A stretch of DNA of 64,000 nt from Cocos nucifera (GCA_006176705.1 QRFJ01003331.1:1-64000); one strand, 5' to 3'; counted from the stretch's first letter, positions 10,688 to 23,336 are shown. The notes: generated from the sequence alone by a model not told the origin. Numbers and translations: made by a program.

Positions 10688-11403
10688 TGAAAGGGCAAGT
10701 GTGGTGCTTCCAAGTCTTGGGAGATCGTAAAGGAGTCAAGGTGGTGGCTCCTTAAGGCTAGGATCGGCCGAAGATGTATCAGCAAAGATAAAGAGGTTGG
10801 CATATAATCGGGCTGGCTCGAATATGCAGTCGAGCTGGCTCGATCTCTCAACCCATATTCAAGCCGACTGTCTGAAGCAGACAAAAGACATGGTTTGGGG
10901 AGACACAGTCGAGCCAGCTCAGCTTCTGATCGAGCTAGCTCGATGGTGGTGAATAGATCTGGATGGATTTTCTGTTTGATCTTGGATTGGATCTAATCCA
11001 AGGGGTCTTAAGGCCTGGTATGAGAGGTCTTAAGGTGGCTAATTTATGTATTGGGCTAGGTCTTTAGTCCAGGGGATAAGAGCATGCAAGACATGGGTTT
11101 ACATGGGTTTGGGTGAGTATTTTCATGTATAGGTTAGTCGAGAGAAGTTTTTTAGGACTGAGTCATGTTGACTCATGGTGTCTATATATATATACTTGTA
11201 TATGTAGATTATGAAAAAAGAAAGAGAATGAATTGAATCCCTTTTCTTCTTGAAATCCTAGCTTTCTCTCTTTCTCACTCTGTCGCCATCTCATCTTCTT
11301 ATCATCTGATCTTTATCTTTCTTGCTATCATCTCCAACTTGCTTCCTAAGAGTTGGTAGAAGGTACAAGGGTTTCCATAGGTCCTAAAATAATTCATAAC
11401 ACA
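10688..11403 (+). repeat. 3' LTR of A1 (about 716 bp)
   Basis: It starts TGAAAGGGCAAGTG after the purine tract AAGGTGGAGAT and ends near CATAACACA. It carries a TATA stretch at 11183-11194 and several degenerate copies of the near-palindrome GAGCTGGCTC between 10807 and 10945. The exact end could be 11401 or 11403. The A2 copy is interrupted after 346 bp. Confidence 0.75.
11183..11194 (+). promoter_or_regulatory. TATA region of the copia A LTR
   Basis: A TATATATATA run about 210 bases before the LTR end is the likeliest core promoter. Confidence 0.4.
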
Positions 11404-11408
11404 AGCAG

Positions 11409-12446
11409 TGTTAGATATGTGTGCCCTAGAAGCCAAAATTGGCTAACACTTGTAATACACATCTAAGGGCAAAATTATAATTTTGACTATAAATAATAAA
11501 ATAGATTATTTTCAATCATAGTGTGTATTTGAAAGTATCTATGATACATCCCTTGAGTTAATGGTAATGATAGTTCATATTTTCAAGAGTTGAAAATTTA
11601 AGACATGAATTTTCATTATTGACTCATAAAATGCTTCCGACCGTAGGATCATCATGAGGATGGTGATTGATCCAGAAGGTTGGTGTACGATCACTTTTTT
11701 AGGATAGATGAGTCTTAAGTATATGGTGTAGAGACATCAAAGAGAGAGTATAGGTACTCGCTAGAGAATGAGGGCATTGAGCATGACCACCTCGAGCAAT
11801 CATGAGGAAGTCTACCTTCTCGTCAATGACTGGCTCGAAGTTGTAATGGTGTGTCTGATTCTTTGACCTAAGGTGCATCGATAGTTCACCTTGAGAGTGT
11901 TATAGTTTGACTACACCATAACTCAGTCTCCTAACCATTCGAAATCTTGAGGTGTATGTTGGCTATAGCATGTTCATTGTAGGAATTGGATTGCACCAAT
12001 AGGAGATCTATCTACCTCGATAGATGAGGAGCAGCCCTATGATGATCATGAGAATCAAGTCCATAAGCCCATGGCCATAGCTGAGTGAAATAATAGAAAG
12101 AGTTTCTATTAGGGTTTTTCATATTGGACTTGAATTGAATGATTAATTCATATGATAGAAAATTAGGGTTTGACAAGATCACCTTAACCCTAATCTGATC
12201 GAGGTTAAAGATAGAGGAACTTAATCACATAGGTAACTGCATTGAGAGGTTCATTTTAGTTGTGATGGGTTGCCGTCATATGCTGCTAGGTATCACTAAT
12301 GGATTTTAGGAGCAATTAGAATGATTTGGATGATCAATCATACTAATTGTCTGAATCAAAAAAGTTTTGATCCATCAAAAAGTATTTCGATGATGTCGAT
12401 GATAGAGATCGCGACGTATCCTATTACCATTCGAAACTAAACCTAA
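11409..12446 (+). repeat. Truncated 5' LTR of B2
   Basis: It aligns to the first about 1.03 kb of the B LTR, ending at AACTAAACCTA. The full LTR continues with CTGGGTCATAC, whereas here the sequence switches to inverted RNase H coding. Confidence 0.8.
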
Positions 12447-14451
12447 ATCTGCTGCATCATCTACGGAGTTGAACACTCTTGACCTCGACATAACTTTTTA
12501 CGAGGTAGTCATGGATGAGGTGGTATCGCTGCTCGATGTGCTTGAATTTTTGGTGAGGCCTCGGCTCCTTAGCAAGGGCTATGGCGCCATTGTTGTCACA
12601 GTATAGAGGAATGGCATCTGATGGCATCACTCCAATCTCTACAGTAAATTTTTTGTACCAAAATGCCTCCTTTGCAACTTCTAACATAGCGATGTATTCT
12701 GCTTCCATGGTGGAATCTACTATTACTGTCTGCTTGAAACTCTTTCAACTAACAGCACCACCATTGCACACAAATAAACTCTCAGATGTCAACTTTTGAT
12801 CATCTATATCAGACATAAAATTTGAGTCTATATATCCCTGGACTTGGAGTTCTCCATTATCAAAAATCAACAACATATTCTTAGTTCTTCTCAAGTACTT
12901 AAGGATACATTTTACAGAAGTCCAATGTTCTTTATCTAAATTCGATTGATATCTACTCGTGACACTCACAGCATGGGCTATATTAGGTCATATACATAAT
13001 ATGGCATACATGAGGCTCCCTATTGTAGAAGCATAAGGGATCTTGCTCATGCGTTCAATCTCCTCAGGGGTGTTGGGACACATTTTCTTGGAGAGATGAA
13101 TGCCATGTCTAAAGTGTACTAATTTTCCCTTAGAGTTTTCCATGCTAAACCTCTTTAGCACTTCCTCTATGTACATCTTCTGTGAAAGACCTAGCATCCT
13201 ATTCGGTCTATCTCTATAGACTTTGATTTCTAGAATGAAAGATGCTTCTCCTAGGTCTTTCATGGAGAATTCTTTGGATAATCATATTTTAATTTATAGT
13301 CAACATGAAAATATCATTCCCAATAAGAAGGATATCATCTACGTAGAGTACGAGGAAGATAATAGTGCTCCCACTGACCTTTTCGAAAACACATGATTCC
13401 TCCTCATTTTTGATGAAATCAAATAATTTGATCACATCATTAAAATGAGTATTCCAGCTCTAAGATGCTTGCTTAAGTCCATATATGGAGCTTTGCAACT
13501 TGCATACTTTGTGATCAGCATTACTGGATGTGAAACCTAGCGGCTATTCCATATAGATATCTTCTTCAAGATATCTATTTAAGAATGCCATTTTTACATC
13601 CATTTACTATATTTCATAATTGAAATAGACTACAACAGCAAGCAATGTGCGGATGGATTTTAGCATAGCTACTGGTGAAAAGGTATCCTGATAGTCAATG
13701 CTTTCGTACTGACTATAACCTTTTGCCATTAATCTAGCTTTGAATGTCTCTATATTCCCATCTGCACCAATCTTTCTCTTGTAGATCCATTTACATCCAA
13801 TAGGTACTATACCTTCTGGTGGATCTACCAAGGTCCAGACTTAGTTTGAGTGCATCGAGTCAATTTCTAACTTCATTGCCTCTAACCATTTCTCAAAATC
13901 GATATTTGATATCGTCTCATCATAGGTTTTAGGATCACCATGAACCCCATTACCTATGAGAAATATTTTCTCTACTTCCTCTGACATAGTACCTAAGTAC
14001 CTCTAAGGAGGATGGAAAACTTTTTTCGATCTATGAGGTGGAGGAGGTAGTGATTGTATTGGCTCAACCTGATTTGGTTCCATGGGATCCTTAGCTCGTT
14101 GCTCTTGTAAGACTTTTCCTCAAGCTTGATCTGCTTTCCAATGCCGCCATCTTGAATAAATTATTTTTCAAGAAAAATGACATGCCGACTCACAATCACA
14201 TTATGATCTTCTAGAATGTAGAAATAATATCCTAATGACTTTTTAGGATATCCTATAAATCAAGCTCTAAAGGATCTATAGTCTAACTTATCCGCTTGTT
14301 GTCTTTTGACATGAGCCGCCAACCCCAAATTCTGAGATGACTCAGACTTGATTTTCTTACATGCATATCTCATACGGTGTGGTAAGAAACTATTTTTAGA
14401 AGGGGACCCTATTCAATAAATATATTGTAGTAATAGACTATATCTCTAAAA
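12447..14451 (-). pseudogene. Family-B copia integrase end, RT and RNase H, inverted within B2
   Basis: Read on the minus strand it runs from the C-terminal integrase region (PYEICM near 14370) through the variable linker to RT (GCKWIYKRKIGADG, ARLMAKGYSQ near 13740, MKDLGEASFILE near 13260) and RNase H (YIDSNFMSDIDDQK near 12815, MEAEYIAMLEVAKEAFWYKK near 12708, the DEDD-type core). It matches B1 pol closely. Stops and frame changes occur, for example near 13606, 12985 and 12744. The RNase H tail is cut at 12447 where it meets truncated LTR. The same RNase H tail reappears in plus orientation at 14462, so the two pieces form an inverted repeat around the gap. Confidence 0.85.
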
Positions 14452-14461
14452 NNNNNNNNNN
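14452..14461. other. Assembly gap (10 N)
   Basis: Ten ambiguous bases separate inverted from direct pol sequence of B2. A fixed-length N run usually marks a scaffold join of unknown true size, so order and orientation across it are uncertain. Confidence 0.95.
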
Positions 14462-14644
14462 ATTCAAGCACATCGAGCAGCGATACCACCTCATCCATGA
14501 CTACCTCGATAAAGGTTATGTCGAGGTCAAGAGTGTCAACTCCGTAGATGATGCAGCAGATCCACTCATAAAGCCATTGGGCTAGCAGAAGATAGAAACC
14601 CACTTTGAGAAGATGAGACTTAGATTTATAGCCAATTGGCTTTA
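14462..14644 (+). pseudogene. RNase H C-terminus of B2
   Basis: The plus strand encodes FKHIEQRYHLIHDYLDKGY, then DPLIKPLG and RFIANWL with a TAG stop, the terminal part of copia RNase H just before the 3' LTR, as in B1 (36255-36428). About 100 bases repeat, in opposite orientation, the segment at 12447-12560. Only the last 60 or so codons are present. Confidence 0.85.
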
Positions 14645-14659
14645 GGTCAAGTGGGAGTT

Positions 14660-16944
14660 TGTTAGATATATGTGCCCTAGAAGCCAGAATTGGCTAACAC
14701 TTATAATACACATCTAAGGGTAAAATTATAATTTTGACTATAAATAATAAAATGGATTATTTTCTATCATAGTGTGTATTTGAAAGTGTCTGTGATACAT
14801 CCCTTGAGTTAATGGTAATGATAGTTCATATTTTCAAGAATTGAAAATTTAAGACATAAATTTTCATTATTGACTCATAAAATACTCCCGACCGTAGGAT
14901 CATCATGAGGATGGTGATTGATCTGAAAGATTGGTGTACAATCACTTTTTTAGGATAGATGAGTCTTGAGTCTACGGTGTAGAGACATTGAAATGAGAGT
15001 ACCGATACTCGCTAGAGAATGAGAGCACTGAGCATGACCACCTCGAGCAATCATGAGACCTTCTCATCAATGACTGGCTCGAAGCTGCAATGGTGTGTCT
15101 GGTTCTTTGACCTAAGGTGCATCGATAGTTCATCTTGAGGATATTATAGTTTGACTACACCATAACTTGATCTCCTAGCCATTCAAAATTCTGAGGTGTA
15201 TGTTGGCTATAGCATGTTCATTGTAGGAATTGGATTGCACCAATAAAGAATCTATCTACCTTAGTAGATGACGAGCAGTCCTATGATGATCATGAGAATC
15301 AAGTCTATAAGCCCATGGCCATGGCAGAGTGAAATAATAGAAAGAGTTTCTATTAGGGTTTTTCACATTGGATTTGAATCGAATGATTAATTCATATGAC
15401 AAAAAATTAGGGTTTGACGAGATCACCTTAACCCTAATCTGATTAGAGATCAAGATAGAAAAACTTAATCACACAGGTAAGTACATCGAGTGGTTCATTT
15501 TCAATTCTGATGGGTTGCCACCATATGCTGCTAGGTGTTATTGGTGGATTTTAGGAGCAATTAGAATGATTTGGATGATCGATCATACTAGTTGTCTGAA
15601 TCAAAAAAATTCTGATCTATCGAAAGGTGTTTCGATGATGTCGATGATAGAGATCACGACATATCCCATTACCAATCGGAACTAAACCTAACTGGGTCAT
15701 ACAAACAAGAGTTTGGATCTAGATATCATAAATTGGACTAACCCAGTTCAATTGATTTGAATAAGATTCAATTAGGTTCAAGAAAATCGTGCTAGCACAC
15801 GATTGAGCCTAATGTTCTCCTTCAACAATCATTAAAGCTTGTCTCGACTGAGCCAAATATGTTTGGACTCACTCAGGAACCTTTACTTGATCTGACTGGA
15901 GCTTGTTCAGATTAGAAAAGGGTTGTCTTAATTTATAAGATAAATTTGAGACAACGCTTGCCATTTTTCATCACCTGCAAAATCTTATCTTTGGACTTTG
16001 GTCAAATGTTGACCTTTGACACTTAGATATTTGTCCATGTATCATGCACCCATAGGAGAGAAGATGGGACTTTGTCCTCTTACTAAAAGATAGAAAGGGA
16101 GGGGGCACACACCTAGGGAGGCGTGCGCCCAATGAGGATGATGTCTGGAGTCCTATATAGATGGGATTCTAGGTTGCTTCATGCTCTCTACTTGGGTGGT
16201 GCCAAAGAGTCTTCTTTGACCAATCTTGGCGCCACCTAAGGAGGTTTGTGAGAGACTCTAATCTGATTGGATCAGATGATGTCATCTCATCAATCAGATT
16301 TAAATCTAATTGCATAAAGAGCTGTGATTGATCGAGATGATGTGGCACTGCATGGCACAGCAGGATCTATATAAACCCTATCCGCGCCTTGGATTTAGAG
16401 TTTCTACCCTTTGCCCATGCCACATAGACCCACTCCCTCCTTCTCCATGCCACCCTTTGATTCTCTCTCTCCTTTTCATGCTCAAGAGGCTTTGGGCTCG
16501 AGTTTGGTGCGATCCAAGTAAGAGAAAGGCTACAAGAAAGGAAGAAGGTAGCATTGCTGCAAGAGACAATGACTGATCTTCAAAAGTCATTTTGAAGACC
16601 TTCAAGATTGGATCCAGATCTAATTTTTGGAGGAGAGATTGAGAAGGAGAAGATCTCCAGATCCTACCTAAGTGGATACCAGTCAAGGCTAGGTTCTTGC
16701 ATGGCTACATCTAGAACCTCAGGCAAACATCAGGATCATCACAGGGTAATAGGATTACCCAAAATAAGGTACAATTAAATTAGATTTAATTTAATTTAAT
16801 TTATTTTTATTTTATTAGATTGATAAAATCAGATATGAAGAGTCTCATATCTAATTTGGATCTAAGAGAAAAATTTTTAAAATATTCCTCTTGATCAAAT
16901 CAGATCTGAACGAACCTAACCTAGGAAATAGGGTTTTCCCTTCA
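14660..16944 (+). repeat. 3' LTR of B2 (2285 bp)
   Basis: It starts TGTTAGATATATGTGCCC after the purine-rich AAGTGGGAGTT and ends CCCTTCA. It is full length compared with the B1 LTRs (2271 and 2278 bp). A TATA box is at 16368-16375. Confidence 0.9.
16368..16375 (+). promoter_or_regulatory. TATA box of the B2 LTR
   Basis: TATATAAA lies at the place equivalent to TATAAATA in both B1 LTRs. Confidence 0.55.
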
Positions 16945-16949
16945 AGCAA

Positions 16950-19226
16950 GGCTTCCTAAGGTGTTCTAGGTAGATTCAGTGGATGCAGCCTACTATCTGG
17001 TGAATCGATCAACTCACACCAAGTTAGATGGAGGAATTCTAGAGGAAAAATGGTTTGGAAGAAGTATAAACCCAAACCATCTAAGGATATTTAACTGCAC
17101 GGCATTTGTGCACATCAGTGCTGGTTAGCAGAGCAAATTGAACACCAAGGCAAAGAAGATAGTGTTCTTGGGATATCCATGAGATGTTAAGGGATACTGG
17201 CTATGGGATCCCTTGGAGAAGAAGGTCATCATCAATAGGGATGTGGCCTTCAATGAAAACTCAGTTCTCAATAGGCGAGGAGGCATGGAAGAATAGCAAG
17301 AGTAGCAGGAGGTTCAGTAGGGTAGAGCTAGACAACTAATCTCTTATTCTGCTTTGCCACTTGCAGGTGCAGTAGGAAGACTTGAGTTTTAGGTGGAGGA
17401 CTCTTCAAAGAAGTCTCCACAGGTGGAGAGGACTGAAATAGGAGTTAGAATCTAGGAGGTCCAGTGGGAGCGAGCTGGATCAAGGATCGACATTGATATT
17501 GCACTTCACAAGCCAAAGAGGAACATGCGACAGCTAGATCGATATGGCTTTGGAGATTCGATGTCATACACCTTGGTGATAGTGAATGGAGATCCTTACA
17601 CCTATGAGGAGGCTATGGAGAGCCAAGATAGAGATAAGTAGGTTCAAGCTATGGCTCAGGAAATGCGGTCTCTTAAAAAAAATCAGACATGGACTTTGGT
17701 CCAGTTGCCATAGGAGAAGAAGCCCATTGGATGCAAATGAATTTTTCAATACAAGGAAGGGTTTTTAGAGCAAGGTGGTATCATGCACAAAGCGAGATTG
17801 GTGGACAAAGGGTACTCCTAGAAGGAAAGCATCAACTTCAGTAAAGTTTTCTCTTCAGGCATCAGGCATACGTCTATCAGGATGCTACTGAGCATCATTG
17901 CAGCTCAGGACTTGGAGTTAGAGTAGATGGATGTTAAGATGGTATTTCTCCATGGATATCTAGAGGAGAGCATCTCATGGAGCAGCCACCAGGGTTTAGA
18001 GAGCCTAGAATAGAAGGGAAGGTATGTTTGCTATAGAAGTTGCTGTACGGGCTAAAGCAGTCACCGAGGCAGTGGTGTAAGCGCTTCAACACCTTTGTGA
18101 GGAGCATCAGCTTTTTTAGGTGTAAATTTGACCCTTGTGTGTATATACAATCTCTAGAGGATGGGTTTAGGATGTTCTTACTTATGTATGTAGATGACAT
18201 GCTGATAGCATGCAAGAGGAAGAAAGTTGTGCAGGAACTGAAGGCTACATTGTCTTGAAAGTTCAAGATGAACGATTTGGAGCCTACGAGGAAGATATTA
18301 GGCATGAAAATACTTAGAGATCGGGACAAGAAGTTGCTGCATTTGTCTCAGAGTGGTTATATTCAAAACATCTTGGAGAGATTTGGGATGAAGGAAGCCA
18401 AACCAGTGGCACTGCCACTGTCGATAATGTTAGACTTTCAAAGACTATGTCGCCACATACTGAGGAGGAGGCTTGGGATATGGAGAGAGTCCCATACACT
18501 ACTGATGTGGAATGTTTGATGTACACTATGGTGTGTTGTAGGTCGGACATAGTCCACATAGTGAGTCAGGTGAGCAGATTCATGGCATAGCCTGGCAGGG
18601 AGCACTGGCGAGCACTGAAGAGTATCTTCAGGTACATGGTGGGTACAATTGGAGTCAACATCAGCTATGGATAGCAAGGAAGTGTCAACGGATGCTCCAA
18701 CATGTCCAACAAGGCTCAGGAGCTGATAGAGGGGTTTGTGGATGTGAATTTTGGTGGAGATGTGAACACCCGGCATTCGATGATAGGATTCATGTTTTAC
18801 TTGAATGGAGGTTCCATTTCATGGAGATCATGCTTGTAGCCCATCATGGCCTTATCCACCATCGAGGCGAAGTACATTGTTATTATAGAAGCAGCAAAAG
18901 AGGCTTTATGGCTGAAGGGATTGGCGTTGGAGATGGGCCTTGCATAAAAAGTTGTTAAGGTACACTGCGATAGCCAGAGTGCACTATTACTTGCCCAAAA
19001 CTCAATCTAGCATGCGAGGATGAAGCACATCAACATCAGGTACCATAGGATTAGAGAGCTCATGGAGGATGGCAAGGAAGAGCTGGTGAAGTTTCATACC
19101 AGGGAGAATCCAGCCGATGCACTGACGAAGATTTTTTTGTGGGATAGCTTTCACAGATGTGTCACACTGATGCATTTAATGGATAGGATGGAGTTGCCCC
19201 AAGCCTTGGGGCACCAAGGTGGAGAT
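16950..19226 (+). pseudogene. Copia A2 integrase C-terminus, RT and RNase H
   Basis: The sequence encodes DAAYYLVNRSTHTKLDGGIL near 16980, GYPDVKGYWL (with a stop in it) near 17175, and the linker. RT follows with GYSKE near 17815, QDLELE-MDVKMVFLHGYLEES near 17910 and YVDDMLIACKRKKV near 18187. RNase H comes next, ending HTRENPADALTKIF near 19095 and HQGGD at 19228. Frameshifts are visible near 17985 and 18030, and there are many stops (17707, 17740, 17820, 17923). It is more decayed than A1 in RT but keeps the same C-terminus. It cannot be translated as one protein. Confidence 0.87.
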
Positions 19227-19572
19227 TGAAAGAGCAAGGGTTGAGCTCCCAAGTCTTGAAAGACTGTGAAAGAGTCAAGGTGGTGGCTTCTAGAGTCTTG
19301 GATCGACTGAAGTTGTATCAGTCAAGATGAAGGGCTGACACACTATCGAGTTGGCTCGGATATAGGTCGAGCCAGCTCGAGCTGAGATCAAGCCGGCTCA
19401 GATCAAAATCGAGCTGGCTCTCTCAGATAAATAGAGAATATATTTTGGAATTCTATGGCTTGACAAACGGTCGAGCTGGCTCAAGTCTTCATTGAGCCAG
19501 CATGGATAGGCAAACAGATAAGCATGGGTTTTCTGTTTGGTCTTGGATTGGATCTAATTCAAGGGGTCTTAA
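19227..19572 (+). repeat. 5' portion of A2 3' LTR
   Basis: It starts TGAAAGAGCAAGG after AAGGTGGAGAT. It carries degenerate GAGCTGGCTC motifs at about 19344-19500. The LTR is cut at 19573 by copia D, where the A1 copy continues GGCCTGG. Confidence 0.8.
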
Positions 19573-22385
19573 TGTTGAAAAATATATCCTAAAGCCAATC
19601 ATATAGATTATAGATAGTTGAGTTGATTATAAAAATACTTGAATTATTATAATAAATAAAATTATTATTTTAGCATTTTCATCATTTTTGTGCTCTTTCT
19701 ATAATGAACTCTTCTGTGATGAAGTTTCTAGGACTATTTGGACTCGACAAAGGAAGATTTATCATTTAGTTCTTAAACTTGTTGACGACCAAATGATACA
19801 TTGTTACCTAGGACGATAATGTATCGAGTGTAGATTGTTGCGTGCCATATGTGTTAGTTGTCCTCTTAACCAAGAAGTATGATGTACTGGTATGGCATGC
19901 AGGTGAAGTGTAGAGGTATATTTCACTGAACGTGATCCAACTACATAGCTCTCTGCTATCAAGAGTTGCTTACAAAGAATATGAGTATAAGTATCCCTTA
20001 GACCTGAGATCACCATGGTGGCTTGCAAGCAACTTACTATACTTAGGTACCAGACTACCTAAATTTCTAATTCAGTGATGAAAGGCTACTGGATGCAGTC
20101 AAGTACTTATAAAGTTAGTGTATAAGTCAAGATGGGATTGACCCATCTAAATGTTGGAGCAAGTGCATCATTGTATTTCAATTTAGCAAAATCTCATCGG
20201 GGTAGTCCATTCGATGGACACTAAATTTTGAAATACACTATAGATGATTTTTTAGGATTGATAGTTAAACCCTAGATCATCTTTTGAGCATTGAGGTCAA
20301 GGAGATGAATTATACGGTAACCATATGCTATAAGTTCATTGATGTTGTGTTGCGACTATTCGACCTATCCAGACATCGGGTACTATTGCTAGATGGTCAC
20401 ATCGATTGGTATAGAAAAATGGTTCATGTATTGTTGGCTTAGGGTTCGATCCTATGGGATCACACACAATAGGAGTTTCTATCTAATCTGATAGCTGATC
20501 AAGAGTTTCAATGGTCTGGAACTCTATGGTCAAGAGTCCCATTGGACTGGGACTCTATGACCAGGAGTCCCACTAGACTGAAACTCTATCTTTATCGATC
20601 CCACTGGACTAGGAATCTGAGTCCTACTTATTTAAGACTCTCAAATTAAGAGTTTCATTGGTCTGGGATGGTGATTGTGAGTTCCATTCATTTGGGACAC
20701 TAAGTTCAAGAGTCCAACTAGTTTGGAACTCTTCGAGCAAGAGTTTCATGTTGATCGAACTCTTTTGCCTAGACATCCATCTGATTGGGACCTGATATTA
20801 TTGAAGAATTAATTAGTAATTTGATCAAGCAATGAGTATTCAATCAAATCTGATTGAATTTGGTTCGATTAGATTTGACCCGATCAGATCATGAGATGAC
20901 CAAATCGCTATGGAAGATTCGATCCTGATTTGATCAGGACCTGAATCTAATTAATTTTTAATTTGATTAAAATTTTATTGGGTTGGGTTAAGCCTAATTT
21001 GGTTTGGATTATCTGGTCTAATTGGGTCTAGATTAATTGGTTTGGTTGAAACTAATTTGAATGGGTCAAATTAGATTTGAATTTTAAACACCCATCTCCT
21101 TGCACCACCTTGTTTCTGACCCTCACCTTTCCTCATGCAATTTTGGAATTTGCATGAGTGTTTCTCATGCCCAGAAAGAGATTTGTGCCACCACTCTTTC
21201 TCTCTTTGACCTGGTCCAATTGTTGGATGAGGATTAGATTCATTTGAATTCGAATTCAAGTTAGTTGGAGGTTAAAACAAATTCAACCTCCCTATCTTAT
21301 CCATTCCCCATGCCATCCTTGGTTTGTCGCACATTTTTTTTAAGAAATTTCTAAGTGGGTGTAGAAGGAGAGTCCTTCTGCTTATCATCCACCCAGATGT
21401 GGCATTAAAAGTGGATAAGGATCCACTTGAGTTTGAATTTGAATGGGAGGTTAAAACAAATTCAACCTCCAAACCATATCTCATCCCACGTGCAATTCCC
21501 ATGGAATGTTGCCCTTTTTTTAAATGATATTTTTTTGGGCATGCATGGATGAGGAAGAGGTTGTGTAGAGGGATTCTTGGAGAAAGAATAGTAGAGAGGG
21601 GCATTAGTTTTGTGCATGGCAAAGTCTAGGGAGTGAGAGGGTTTATTTCCTGCACCAATTTCTTTCTCTCATGAAATCTTATTTTCCTTTCTTTTAGACA
21701 CCCACTTTAATGTGATCTAAGTGGGGTATCTATAGATGAGAAAGTCCCCTATCTATGAAAATTGGTTTCATGATAAAATTCCAAACAGAGAGGGCATGAG
21801 AGAAATTTTGGGTGTTAGGATTTTTGGGTGTTTGAAATCCTAATATTAGGACTCTAGGTTGGGGTGGAGAGATTGAGCACTGTGAGTGCCTGATCACCAC
21901 TAAATTTGATACACCACCTCATCATCCTCTGAAGTCCATCTTTTGATTTTTTAGAGAATCCAAAAGATCAAATAAAAGGTGATCGATTTGATCGATCAAG
22001 ATCAACCATTGAAGACTCCGATGAGGAGCTGGCACTCTAGTGGAGTTGGTCGAGATCAAGAGTTCCGTGTGGACCATCCATAAAGGCAAGACAAGTGTAC
22101 AACTATAGTGCAACATCATGGGCTTCCTCCTATGAATTTGGATTGTGGAGATCATCTACCATGCAAAGGTATTATGTTCTGAGCACAAGTCAATTAGCGA
22201 ATATGATTTGCTGATCAATTATATTTAAATTTTCTATAACATACTAGCATGTCTAGATCTTGAGTAGGATTTATTGATATGATCAATGCATATATAAAAT
22301 TAATATCAGATTAATTTTTGCTTCCACTATAATATAATTCAAAAAAAGTTTTCGAAAAGTATGCTTTAACCTTATGTGATTTCCA
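19573..22385 (+). repeat. 5' LTR of copia D (about 2.8 kb)
   Basis: It starts TGTTGAAAAATATATCC inside the A2 LTR and ends near TTTCCA, just before the primer site. It is unusually long for copia and contains a 31-bp tandem repeat array at 20501-20775. No coding sequence is seen in it. The 3' partner LTR is not in the window, so the end is set only by the primer site. Confidence 0.65.
20501..20775 (+). repeat. 31-bp tandem repeat array in the D LTR
   Basis: Units such as AAGAGTCCCATTGGACTGG followed by GACTCTATGACC recur at 20501, 20532 and 20563 with a period of 31, then decay with variable spacing up to about 20775. Each unit contains GAGTCCCA and TGGGACTC arms that can pair. Confidence 0.75.
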
Positions 22386-22389
22386 ATAA

Positions 22390-22402
22390 TGGTATCAGAG
22401 CA
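22390..22402 (+). other. Primer-binding site of D (tRNA-Met type)
   Basis: TGGTATCAGAGCA matches initiator tRNA-Met for 12 bases and marks the LTR/interior boundary. Confidence 0.85.
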
Positions 22403-23336
22403 AGGGTTGCTTGACATGCTTATATGTTAATTAGAAAAATTAAATGCTAGCATATATGATATATTTATATATTAATTAAAAATTATTTTAATTAATAAAA
22501 ATAAAAAATTAAAAATTAAATATGAATATGTTAGATTAGATCTAATGTGTGATTCATGCTTTAAATTTATTTTAGTTTATTTTTTATTATGAAAATAGCA
22601 ATAGATTACTGTTTATGAAATGAACTGATCCATTTCTGAAATGAGTCGACTCATTTAGTGAACAAAAAAATAAAAATCTTTTAAAATTTAAAAAATATTT
22701 TTAAAATGCCGAATCTTAATCCATCAATCCAAAACTTAATTAAAAGAATTGAGTGTTATCTAATAGGATCTAGAATTACGAATTAAAGATTCTAAGATAA
22801 ATGCATAAAACTATGGGTTAAAGGGTTAGATGAATTAGGTCCATTAATTGGGTTAGACCTAAGGTTAGTTGAAGAATGGACTTAACTAGAGTAATTGATC
22901 AAATCTAACCAACTATTGAATTAGATTAGGTCAAGGACACTCTAGAAGCAATTCCAATAGTTGTAGTTGGACGAGTCCATGTCTTTAACAAAAACCAAGA
23001 TGGACTTAATTCATGGCTATAGGGTCTAGCCCAAAATTACTAGGTTGATCAAATTAAATCTAATTAACCAATTGGGGTCTAAGATAAGTTTGGCAGTCAA
23101 GACCAGTATTTTTAATTGGGTGCTACTCGCACTGATTCGATCTTTGACTAGTTAATGGCATATCCCTTCCACTGATCTCACTTACCTAGCTGACATGGTC
23201 GATTAGGATGTGATTAGATCACTTGGTGATTCAAGCTCACCCATATCACTAGGAATCAATTTGACTAATTTCAATTAGTAAGATTGAATTAGGTGCCCAT
23301 GGACCTAAATTGATCATAATCCTAATCTATTGACTT
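22403..23336 (+). other. Leader of copia D before the SIRE insertion
   Basis: This is an A/T-rich stretch with no gene. Its last 250 bases match the untranslated leader of B1, including GTTAATGGCATATCCCTTCC at 23151. The final five bases GACTT (23332-23336) are the left target duplication of the SIRE-type insertion. Confidence 0.65.

Larger units (their letters stand above)
3805..11403 (+). mobile_element. A1: Ty1/copia element, 5' part missing
   Basis: This is a degenerate copia element in the order protease, integrase, RT, RNase H, 3' LTR. It is interrupted at 5886-9454 by the NA element, and its upstream part is cut by G1a. A second copy of the family, A2, covers 16945-19572. Its right LTR is followed by bases matching the A2 integrase region, so A1 probably inserted into A2, although the left junction is not visible. 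Confidence 0.85.
11409..16944 (+). mobile_element. B2: rearranged family-B copia with inverted pol segment
   Basis: The outer ends are family-B LTR sequence (TGTTAGATAT start, TTCCCTTCA end), with flanks AGCAG (11404-11408) and AGCAA (16945-16949) that look like one target duplication with a change. Inside, the left LTR breaks off after about 1.04 kb, followed by pol sequence in reverse orientation, a 10-N gap, then a plus-strand pol end and a complete 3' LTR. Compare the complete member B1 at 28347-38720. Confidence 0.75.
16945..19572 (+). mobile_element. A2: Ty1/copia family A, 3' half
   Basis: This is the second copy of family A, beginning within integrase (the equivalent of A1 position about 4831) and reaching 346 bp into its 3' LTR, where copia D is inserted. 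Its 5' half is not in the window. It is probably split by A1 and B2, because the bases after the A1 LTR and flanking B2 fit the missing integrase sequence. Confidence 0.8.
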
